Assembly (NCBI GenBank): GCA_900557285.1
Contig: USSJ01000055.1
Coordinates: 1-7,603, forward strand
DNA length: 7,603 bases
Direction: 5' to 3'
Source of the DNA: an uncultured Clostridia bacterium
GTDB lineage: Bacteria > Bacillota > Clostridia > Christensenellales > Borkfalkiaceae
The translations under genes and the position numbers were made by a program. Below are positions 1-5,639 of this stretch, in pieces. Under the pieces are notes generated by a model. That model searched no databases. It was not told the origin of the DNA and worked only from the letters and a program-made list of their open reading frames with translations. Positions within the stretch are counted from its first letter, which is position 1; each line of letters opens with the position of its first letter.

Positions 1-190
1 GTATTTGTTCATCCGAAATCAACCCCAAAATAACATCTGAATGCTCATTAAGGCCAGCTTCTATCCCCTTTTCCTTCATCAAATATGCCAAGTATGCCGA
101 AGCAACTGCTTTAGCAAAATCACCCGTCTCTCCTCGAAAATGATTTGCCAAATCCCATGCCATTTTCATAATTGATTCGTTTTTCGTCAT
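1..190 (-). CDS. Small hypothetical protein, mobile-element type, N-terminal 63 residues only
   Basis: An open frame starts with ATG at 190 and runs off the left edge. The start begins MTKNESIMKMAWDLA and is preceded by GGAG with an 8-base gap, which makes it convincing. The visible part is mainly helical in character, with an Ala-rich stretch (AKAVASAYLAYL) and no membrane segment or recognisable catalytic motif. Short proteins with a similar N-terminal pattern (charged, then MAWDLA or AWEIA) occur in accessory regions of Firmicutes mobile elements; this is a resemblance, not an assignment. It has its own perfect promoter at 235-263 with repeated half-sites over the -10 box, so it is probably regulated. 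The function is unknown. Confidence 0.7.
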   Translation of the reverse strand, partial: MTKNESIMKMAWDLANHFRGETGDFAKAVASAYLAYLMKEKGIEAGLNEHSDVILGLISDEQI

Positions 191-216
191 TGCACACTCT
201 CCATTTGGTTTTACAC

Positions 217-246
217 AACCATGATTACATGGTTATTATAAACCAT
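217..246. promoter_or_regulatory. Candidate operator: three alternating AACCAT half-sites over the -10 region
   Basis: AACCAT occurs at 217-222, its complement ATGGTT at 229-234, and AACCAT again at 241-246, exactly 12 bases apart. The first two form a perfect 7-base-arm palindrome (AACCATG ATTA CATGGTT). The second pair brackets the -10 hexamer. The array covers the -10 box and the predicted start site, which is the usual place for a repressor. The regulator is not identified. Confidence 0.6.
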
Positions 247-263
247 AAAAATTAACTTGTCAA
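235..263 (-). promoter_or_regulatory. Consensus sigma-A promoter for the gene at the left edge
   Basis: Read on the minus strand, TTGACA (263-258) is followed by exactly 17 bases and then TATAAT (240-235). Both hexamers match the vegetative consensus perfectly. Transcription would start near 228 and give a leader of roughly 40 bases before the ATG at 190. Confidence 0.85.
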
Positions 264-329
264 GTGTTTGCTATAATATTTTTGGTTTTTTACTACCAGA
301 TTTTATTTTGCGAAAAGTGATGTATTAAA

Positions 330-365
330 CTTTTAAAAACAACAGGCGTGCCAAATCGGCACGCC
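330..365 (-). terminator. Intrinsic terminator hairpin, minus strand
   Basis: Perfect 8-base arms GGCGTGCC (345-352) and GGCACGCC (358-365) enclose a 5-base loop. On the minus strand the hairpin is followed by a T-rich run (TGTTGTTTTT), as expected for Rho-independent termination. The plus-strand side lacks a clean U-tract. No minus-strand gene ends just upstream, so it may insulate the left-edge gene from read-through entering from the junction. Confidence 0.6.
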
Positions 366-387
366 CTATTGCGTATAAATTTTCGGG

Positions 388-413
388 TCCGTCATTCAAA
401 TGGTTTGAACGAC
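388..413 (+). repeat. Degenerate second copy of the tRNA-Gln 3' segment, also an imperfect hairpin
   Basis: TCCGTCATTC at 388-397 is identical to 521-530 in the tRNA fragment. The following bases (TGGTTTGAA versus TGGTTCGAA) remain similar apart from a one-base offset. The segment 391-413 also folds as 10-base arms with one mismatch, followed by AATTTTTG. It could be a decayed attachment-site copy or a chance match strengthened by the hairpin. Confidence 0.35.
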
Positions 414-422
414 AATTTTTGC

Positions 423-446
423 GTGGGGTAAATCGTGGGGAAGATA
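423..446 (+). repeat. Tandem 12-bp direct repeats, candidate integrase arm sites
   Basis: GTGGGGTAAATC is followed at once by GTGGGGAAGATA: nine of twelve positions agree, and GTGGGG is exactly conserved in both. Short direct repeats of this kind, placed about 70 bases from a tRNA core site, match the layout of arm-type binding sites of lambda/Tn916-type integrases. The role is inferred from position. Confidence 0.5.
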
Positions 447-460
447 GTCAAAATCCGGTG

Positions 461-486
461 TTTTTGATGGGTTTTTAGTGGTTTTT
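461..486. promoter_or_regulatory. Phased T5 tracts, predicted DNA bend
   Basis: Three T5 tracts start at 461, 472 and 482, spaced 11 and 10 bases apart, each preceded by G. A-tracts in phase with the helix curve DNA. They lie between the direct repeats (423-446) and the recombination core (506-524), where a bend would bring arm and core sites together. Confidence 0.5.
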
Positions 487-505
487 AAGCAATATTCGGT
501 AGTTT

Positions 506-524
506 CGGAGTGCCTCTGACTCCG
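506..524. other. Candidate recombination core (att site) of a tyrosine integrase
   Basis: CGGAGT (506-511) and ACTCCG (519-524) are perfect inverted repeats around a 7-base spacer, GCCTCTG. The right half lies in tRNA-derived sequence and the left half does not. Tyrosine integrases use inverted core sites flanking a 6-8 base crossover region, often at the anticodon loop of a tRNA gene, and that is where this falls. Confidence 0.55.
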
Positions 525-558
525 TCATTCGTTGGTTCGAATCCAGCTACCCCAGCCA
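514..558 (+). pseudogene. 3' fragment of tRNA-Gln(CUG) left by integration
   Basis: From 514 the sequence follows a tRNA from its anticodon loop to its end. The loop is CTCTGAC (anticodon CTG), followed by the 3' side of the anticodon stem TCCGT. The T-arm is GTTGG-TTCGAAT-CCAGC (531-547). The acceptor strand is TACCCCA (548-554), then the discriminator G and an encoded CCA (556-558). The matching D-arm and the 5' anticodon-stem strand are absent: the bases before 514 give GGAGTGC instead of the required ACGGA. A TGGGGTA at 424 would complement the acceptor strand, but it is 135 bases from the end with no D-arm, so the tRNA is not functional here. The assignment to Gln rests on the anticodon and on resemblance to Firmicutes tRNA-Gln. 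Confidence 0.75.
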
Positions 559-564
559 CTTTGG

Positions 565-617
565 AATAATTCGAACTTCTTTACAATTTGTAAGACGTTC
601 GGATTATTTTTATTATT
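565..617 (+). terminator. Intrinsic terminator downstream of the tRNA fragment
   Basis: AATAATTCGAAC (565-576) pairs with GTTCGGATTATT (597-608) over 12 positions with one G-T pair. The 20-base loop can itself form a short stem. A T-rich run (TTTATTATT) follows. It sits seven bases after the CCA and is probably the native terminator of the original tRNA gene. Confidence 0.75.
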
Positions 618-642
618 GGATGAATTATACAAAAAGTAAAAT

Positions 643-668
643 AGGCGGAGCCCGAATGGACTCCGCCT
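643..668 (-). terminator. Intrinsic terminator hairpin, probably for the 55-residue ORF
   Basis: AGGCGGAG (643-650) and CTCCGCCT (661-668) form perfect 8-base arms around a 10-base loop. The minus-strand side continues ATTTTACTTTTTG and the plus side only TTTT, so it may work both ways, better on minus. The 153 bases between it and the ORF (669-821) show no other recognisable feature. Confidence 0.6.
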
Positions 669-821
669 TTTGGGATGTTCAGGGTTTATGATTTTCGGCG
701 CAACCTCTCAAATTATATAAATCTTACAAAATTACTGCTGCATCAGCCGTCTTACGATGGGTTCTACTCTATATACAATCTTGCGGTTTATGTATCCCTA
801 TGAGTGCAGTGGGATGTTCTC

Positions 822-989
822 TTAAATCGAGTTATTCCGTTGAGATCTCTTCCATTCGGCATAATCTCTTTGACCTTGTTCCGAAGAAAGATATTCCCCT
901 AACGTGGGGAAGAGCGTTCTTGCCAAAGATTTCAGATCGGCATCGGAAATGCCGTCTGTGTTTTTAAGTTGTTTGTTTTCCCCCGACAT
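822..989 (-). CDS. Small hypothetical protein, 55 residues
   Basis: The frame opens MSGENKQLKNTDG and ends at TAA (822-824). It is charged, soluble and probably helical; the C-terminal half contains LSSEQGQRDYAEWKR. Short Firmicutes proteins with an SEEGQxxxxxWK-type ending are often found near recombinases of mobile elements, but I cannot assign a family firmly. A strong ribosome site, AAGGAGG (1015-1009), lies 19 bases before the ATG, which is too far for efficient use, and an in-frame TAA (995-993) rules out a closer start. The gene may therefore be poorly translated, or its start may have been displaced by a small indel. It sits between two terminators, so it is probably a separate unit. 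Confidence 0.5.
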   Translation of the reverse strand: MSGENKQLKNTDGISDADLKSLARTLFPTLGEYLSSEQGQRDYAEWKRSQRNNSI

Positions 990-1008
990 GCTTTATTCGA
1001 TAATTATT

Positions 1009-1015
1009 CCTCCTT
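1009..1015 (-). promoter_or_regulatory. Strong but badly spaced ribosome-binding site
   Basis: AAGGAGG reads on the minus strand 19 bases ahead of the only usable ATG (989). A second GAGGAGG lies further upstream at 1033-1039 with no ATG/GTG/TTG at proper spacing. Normal spacing is 5-9 bases, so the start of the small ORF is uncertain. Confidence 0.5.
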
Positions 1016-1054
1016 ATTAACGGTTATGCTGTCCTCCTCTTCATTTTATAAGTC

Positions 1055-1087
1055 AAAAAGGCTTACGGAATTTCCGTAAGCCTTTTT
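1055..1087. terminator. Strong bidirectional terminator after the lipoprotein gene
   Basis: Perfect 15-base arms (1055-1069 and 1073-1087), AAAAAGGCTTACGGA against its complement, enclose a 3-base loop. Both strands end in T5. It begins 11 bases after the TGA of the lipoprotein gene and ends that operon; on plus it continues TTTTTGTTTGTTTT. Confidence 0.9.
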
Positions 1088-1098
1088 GTTTGTTTTGA

Positions 1099-1970
1099 TC
1101 AGAAGTCAAACACCAGACAAGCGCCTGCAAGCCATTTCACCGTTGTAAATTCTCTGCCGAGGAAAACTACTTTGTCCTCATACACGCGTGCATACCACCC
1201 CTCGTGCCGCAAATTTTCCGAGGGCGTAGTGTCTTTGCTGATATAGGGGTTTACGCAGAGAGTCACCCATTTCAGAAAATCGTTTCCGTAGCTTTCCCTG
1301 TCCTGTTTTTTGTACAATCCCAACCAACAATAATCTCCGTCACCGCGGTTGACCGTATCGGCATAGAAAGAAAATACAATCTCCTCGTTCTGCCTGTATT
1401 GAGTTTTTGCCGTATATACGGCGCCTTCCGTTATCGTGAATTGCTCACACACGCGCGGAGTGCTTGCGCCCTTTGCACGGAACAGAGCGACCGTATATTC
1501 GCCCGCCGCAAGCTCCTTAGCAGGGAGTGCATAGCGAAATCCTTCCGTTTCGGCAAGAGAATATTCCTGTACGGGATCGGAGTAATCTTTATCTCCCGAG
1601 GCGTCCCCCCCCACATAAGCGTATTTGCCGCCGCCCGCCGTAATGTAAACAATTTGCAGGCTGTCCGTTCCCGGCTGGTTAGTCTGCTGTGAATTGTAGG
1701 TGCTGTTGCAATAGATCTGCGCATCAGTGCGAAGAAACCTGTTTACGCTTTCCGTCAGGTCGGGCGACTAAGCCTCGCCCGACCCTGCAGATTCATTCTG
1801 ATCCGACAGCGTTGCAACACCGCCGTTCTCAACGCGCTGTTCCGTTTGACTTTGATAAACACTTTTTGTTTCCACTCCGACTGGTGCAGCCGCACATCCC
1901 GAAATCAGCAACGCGCAGGACAGCCCCGAAGTTAAAATCACAGAAAAAACTTTTTAAAACGTTTCATCAT
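1099..1970 (-). pseudogene. Secreted lipoprotein with Ig-like beta domains, broken by a frameshift and a stop
   Basis: Tandem ATGs (1970, 1967) start MMKRFKKFF and then hit TGA. Adding one T to the T6 run (1949-1944) gives SVILTSGLSCALLISGC, a textbook lipoprotein signal with lipobox LISGC. About 40 linker residues follow, then an in-frame TAG (1770-1768), after which the same frame stays open for 222 codons to TGA at 1099. The downstream part holds one beta domain ending in LAAGEYTVALFRAKG and a second starting near YTAKTQYRQNEEIVFSFYA with WLGLYKK. This pattern resembles Ig-like repeats of clostridial surface proteins (GIY/LY and GEY-VLF motifs). Restored length is 290 residues counting the TAG codon. 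The ATG lies 7 bases after the stop of the upstream surface gene with only a weak ribosome site, so translational coupling is likely. It may be a pseudogene, phase-off, or a sequencing artefact. An alternative GTG start (1614) would give a product without a signal peptide. Confidence 0.65.
1758..1784. repeat. 27-bp perfect hairpin with the TAG stop in its loop
   Basis: GGTCGGGCGA (1758-1767) and TCGCCCGACC (1775-1784) are perfect 10-base arms. The 7-base loop contains CTA, which is TAG on the coding strand. No U-tract follows on either strand, so it is not a standard terminator. Its length is nine codons; removing it would join the two halves of the lipoprotein frame without a stop. Confidence 0.65.
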
Positions 1971-2265
1971 TTCGCTTTTATGCCAACCTTTTTTTTCTGA
2001 AAATCACCAGAACAGCCGCCGCAAGAACGCCCGCCGCCGCAAACGACGCACTGCCGAACGCTATTGCACTGCCGCAGCCTTTCGAAGCAACATAATCGGG
2101 GTCTTCTGCGCCGCAAACCGTGCAGACACCATCTTCATATGTATGCCCTTTTGCGGGGATCGTCATGCTTGCCTCGTCGATACTGTTTTGCGCCGTGGAA
2201 TCCGACCAGCACTTGCCGCATTCGCTGCACTTGTAATAGACGCTATTGCCCGCTTCCGTGCAGGT

Positions 2266-2571
2266 GGGCGCCTTTGCCTCTACCTTGACAACGTTGTGTC
2301 CTTTCGCCGCAACTACCGTTTCAGCAAGCGTTATTTCCTCTGTTCCTTCTAAGTCCTTGAATACTTTATTGCAGACAGAACAGGTCCAATATTCAATGTT
2401 GCCCTCTTCTGTGCAAGTAGCCGCCGTCGCTTCCGTCTTGGTCAGTTTATGCCCCTTCGCCGCAACTACCGTTTCGGCAAGAGTAATTTCCTCTGTTCCT
2501 TCCGCATCCTTAAACACTTTATTGCAGACAGAACAGGTCCAATATTCAATGTTGCCCTCCGTCGTGCAGGT
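2266..2571 (-). repeat. Two adjacent 153-bp (51-residue) repeats encoding CxxC units
   Basis: Units 2571-2419 and 2418-2266 encode near-identical 51-residue repeats: TCT-EGNIEYWTCSVCNKVFKD, then GTEEITLAETVVAAKGH. DNA identity includes a perfect 44-base block (2363-2406 equals 2516-2559). Four more diverged units begin with TCT at full-length residues of about 832, 871, 950 and 1096. CxxC pairs could bind metal or form disulfides. Similar G-H/ATC/CxxC repeats are common in surface proteins of gut Firmicutes. Confidence 0.75.
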
Positions 2572-4435
2572 AGCTTCCACCGCTTCCGTCTTGGTCAGTG
2601 TATGCGGTTCAAGCGGGAGCGCAACGCTCTTTGTATCCGTGTACTCCTCACCGCCGAAACTTGCCTTTGCGGTATAGGTAGTATTCCCCGCAACAGTACA
2701 GGTAGATTTCTGCGTTTCGGATGTAATATTGACTGCAGGCGTCTGCTGATCCGTGCAGTTTTCGCACGAGAGCGTGAGGATTGCCGTATTTTCTTCCGTC
2801 CATTTCCATTCCGCCCGATAGCTGTGCGGTACTTTCTCGATGGTGAGATCGGTCAGCTCTTCCGTGCAGGATTCATCGGCAAAGGTTTTGCCACAATACA
2901 GACATACCCAATGTGCTTTTGTCCCCGTTGCCGTACAAGTTGCCGCGACCTCTTCCTTATACACAACGCTGTGCGCAGAAGGATCTACGGGGATCTCTTT
3001 CTGTAAATAGTATCCGTGTTCGCACGAGAACAGGCCCTCTCCCGTTTGCGTACAGGTAGACGGTGTTCCGGAAACAAACGTATTGTAATCGCAGACGTGG
3101 AAAGTAAGTTCTCTGCTGTAAGCCACGCCGTTAACGGTAACGGTATAACGGAGAACGTGGTCTCCTTTCTCTTCCGGAACAATGCTTTCACCGACGGAAA
3201 CCGTCTGCTCCGACGCGTCCGGTTTGATCCATATGACGGAAAGCTGCGCGCCTTCTCCCGCCGTATAAGAAACGGAAGGAATTTCTACCGCCGCACCGCT
3301 TCCGCTCTGTACACCCGAAAGCACGGGCAGATCGTCAAACACGGGCATTGCCGCACCGAGAGTGTAGAAGATTGGCTCGTAAGCCGCCGTTTCTGCCGTA
3401 AAAGACAAATTGTCCTGCTCGGTGGTGATACCGTAAAGCATGAAATCCATATTGACCACCGTTACGGAAACGGTATAGCCGTTTTCAAAAAAGATCTTGG
3501 GCAGATTGGAAGTCGAACCTTTTGTCTCCTGCGAGGGAACGAAACTTTCGGGCGACTCGTTGAAAGAGGCAAGCACCTGTTTGCTTCCGCTCTCATTGTT
3601 TGCCATGACGTTCAGGACGTCTCCGTTCCACTCCAACCCTAAAATGCCGATCTGATCCGCTTTTCCCAAAAACGGCTGATACTGCACGTCATAGTTATCG
3701 GCGATATCGTCCTGGTCATGATCCAGCCCCGTTCCAAGTACATAATAATAGGTTCCGCTGTTGTTTCTTCCCTGCGCGCGGTACAGCGTCTGAGCAGAAT
3801 CGCCGTCGCCGTACTCATACTGCACATACGCGCGGCTCTGATAGGGGGAGATCCAAACCACTTTGAAGCAGTTTTCGGGATTGCCTGCTTCTGCAATGGT
3901 AAATTCCACCCTGCCGTTTATGTTCCAGTCAGAGTTCGGGGAGCAGGCGCTCCAGCGAAGCTCGGTATTGCCACTGAAAAGTCCGACAATGTCAAAAGAA
4001 TAGGACTGTTCGATCCCCTGAGAAAACCGCAGTCCAGCCTGCGTTTCCACAACGTTGCCCCCGTCCAGTGCGCTGGTCTTTGCGTTTGCCTGCACGGCAA
4101 TGTTGCTATTTCCAACGCGAACGGTATCGGTCAGATCGAGCGCTGCCGCAGGCACTTCCCTGACAGAAAGGTCGATCTCTTTGGTGATGGTCATTTGGTT
4201 GAACGGCACGCTGTAACGTACGGTAATGACGTTTCCGGTCTGTCCGGAAGCGATGCCCTCCGCGGGAACGGGCGCCCATTCTCCGTCGTTGAGCTTATAC
4301 TGCACGTCTGTGACGGGATGCAACGACGCAGGATCTCCGTTCGTGGCATACGTTGCGGACGGAACCTGAACAGTACTGTTTGCAGCAACAAAAGAATCGT
4401 ATTCCGCAACGGAAATATTGGGAATAAGTTTCCAG

Positions 4436-4481
4436 TTTTTGTAAAATTCGGAATAGCGTTTGTTTCCGCATACTGATCCCC
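4436..4481 (-). other. Frameshift interval in the surface-protein gene
   Basis: Reading from the signal peptide, the frame makes sense to QNVSNVGDQYAETN and then degrades after the FTKTG stretch. The overlapping -1 frame makes sense from about KNWKLIPNISVAEY. Restoring one A in the A5 run (4440-4436), one G in the G4 run (4481-4478), or one AAAC unit near 4462-4469 would each rejoin the frames. No classic X-XXY-YYZ slippery heptamer is present in the incoming frame, so programmed -1 frameshifting is not supported. Confidence 0.7.
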
Positions 4482-5555
4482 GACGTTGGATACGTTTTGA
4501 GCTGCCGTTCCCGTCAGACTGAACTGCTGTACGGGATACGTTCCGTAAGAAGTGCCGAACCCGTACCAAGGATCGGACGTCCAGCCCTCGGCAGCAAAAA
4601 CTTCCGCTAAGTTATAAGCCATAAAATCCACCCCTGCGGGGACATGGATCTTTACGGTATAACCGTTTTCAAAATTCAGGCGGGGCAGGTTGTAACCGAC
4701 CTCGTACCCTTCCGTGCTTTCGTTGATGCCCCAAGGCTGCCCGACATATTGCTCGTACGTCTTATCCGTGGGCACAAACGTTGCAGGATCGTCGCGGAAA
4801 GAAGCGAACGTATAATAACCGCCAGATCCGTACACACCGATGTTGATGATCGCGCCCTCGTCGGCAACATCCGCAACGACGTCGTTATCCACAGATTTCT
4901 GCACCTGGATGGTCGTGCGGCCGCCCGCACCCGTTGTTGTCAGCACGGGGGTAGTCATAATATCCTCTGTGATGGGATCCGCCTTGACCGCATCAGTGTA
5001 GAGCATTCTGGCATTGCCGTCCGCACCTGCAACCGAATTTCTGTTATACGTCCTCGAATACGAACGGTACAGCGTCTGCGTTTCGCCCGCTTCATTCGTA
5101 TAATCGTACTCGATCCACGTACCCGACTGAAAAACCCCGCCATAATGGATACGGAATCCGTTATCGGGATTGCCGAACTCGGAGATCTCGAAAACCACTT
5201 CCCTGAACACACCCCAACTGTCGGCGGGAGCAGACCAATCCAACCCGAACGAGCGATGGAATATTCCGTTCAGTTCGATCGTGAACGCCTCATTTGTATC
5301 CGAACGGAATTGAAGCCCCGTGACCGCGTCCTGAGGAGTGTTTCCCTCATTTTCCCCGGATTTGTAAGTATATTTCGATGCAGGGGATACAGTAACGCCT
5401 TTCGACACCGTAAAAAGTGCGCCGACGTCTGCCGCTTCCTCTGCCGAAACAGTTTTGAACAGTAATCCGCCTGTCAGAAAAGACACTGCCATGGCCATAG
5501 CCAAGACAAGCACAAGCAGCCTGCTCTTTGCGTTTGCAAATGTTTTCATCTTTTA

Positions 5556-5631
5556 CCCTCCTATTTTATTATAAAAATTTATTTTTTCGCTTTCCGCGTA
5601 TAAGTATACCCCTAATAATTTTCTTTGTAAA
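5556..5631 (-). promoter_or_regulatory. Promoter and ribosome site of the surface-protein operon
   Basis: TTTACA (5631-5626), 17 bases, then TATACT (5608-5603) form a near-consensus sigma-A promoter on the minus strand. The start would fall near 5596, leaving a leader of about 47 bases that ends in AGGAGGG (5562-5556), six bases before the ATG. Confidence 0.75.
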
Positions 5632-5639
5632 TGGTCGCA

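Larger units (their letters stand above)
1..524. mobile_element. Right-hand end of an integrated mobile element (partial)
   Basis: This stretch runs up to a tRNA-Gln 3' fragment and differs from what follows. It is AT-rich, holds a small gene of mobile-element character, and ends in an arrangement typical of a tyrosine-integrase attachment site: direct repeats at 423-446, phased T-tracts at 461-486, and an inverted repeat CGGAGT/ACTCCG around a 7-base spacer at 506-524. The tRNA fragment is followed by a terminator that would be the tRNA's original downstream flank. That orientation puts the element on the left and the chromosome on the right. No integrase gene is visible, so element type (ICE, prophage, mobilisable element) is unknown. 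The left end and the intact tRNA copy would lie outside the window. Confidence 0.6.
1978..5549 (-). pseudogene. Large secreted surface protein with duplicated beta domains and Cys-rich repeats, one frameshift
   Basis: AGGAGGG six bases before ATG (5549) fixes the start. Residues 1-36 are a signal peptide ending VSA-E. The frame is coherent to about residue 357-372 and then continues in the -1 frame to TAA at 1978, giving about 1190 residues when restored. Approximate layout: beta-rich domain 1 (44-340), Ig-like (372-467), beta-rich domain 2 (473-722), Ig-like (736-819), six Cys repeats (832-1147), and a tail GCGSAIAFG plus hydrophobic segment plus RKKR (1155-1190). The shift lies between 4436 and 4481, where an A5 run, a G4 run or an AAAC-AAAC repeat could each have lost bases. 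The beta-rich domains match no family I can name; their shared motifs (EFGNPDNGF / EAGNPENCF, NLP-FENGYTV) suggest a ligand- or glycan-binding sandwich (inference). It heads the operon with the lipoprotein and lies divergent to the AraC gene. Phase variation or an assembly error are alternatives to true decay. Confidence 0.7.

Noticed and set aside
424..558. Full tRNA with an insert: TGGGGTA at 424 complements the acceptor strand TACCCCA at 548-554
   Set aside because: The span is 135 bases, no D-arm or 5' anticodon-stem strand can be formed, and the insert is too short for a group I intron. The 7-base match is better explained as part of the GTGGGG repeats.
1020..1040. Leader peptide starting near the GAGGAGG at 1033-1039
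   Set aside because: The only codon at proper spacing is ATA, and the frame stops after seven codons; support is too thin.
1768..1770. TAG recoded as sense (suppressor or pyrrolysine)
   Set aside because: Other genes here end in TAA or TGA, which neither supports nor excludes it, and no recoding machinery is visible. The same gene also has a frameshift, so decay or error is more likely.
2266..2571. CRISPR-like array
   Set aside because: The 153-bp repeats are contiguous and in frame with a 51-residue protein repeat; there are no spacers.
1204..4476. Several long open frames on the plus strand opposite the two surface genes
   Set aside because: They are Arg/Cys/His-rich shadows of the minus-strand genes, without ribosome sites or recognisable domains.
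4436..4481. Programmed -1 ribosomal frameshifting in the surface gene
   Set aside because: No X-XXY-YYZ heptamer in the incoming frame, and no strong downstream hairpin at the proper distance was found. A mutation or sequencing indel is simpler.
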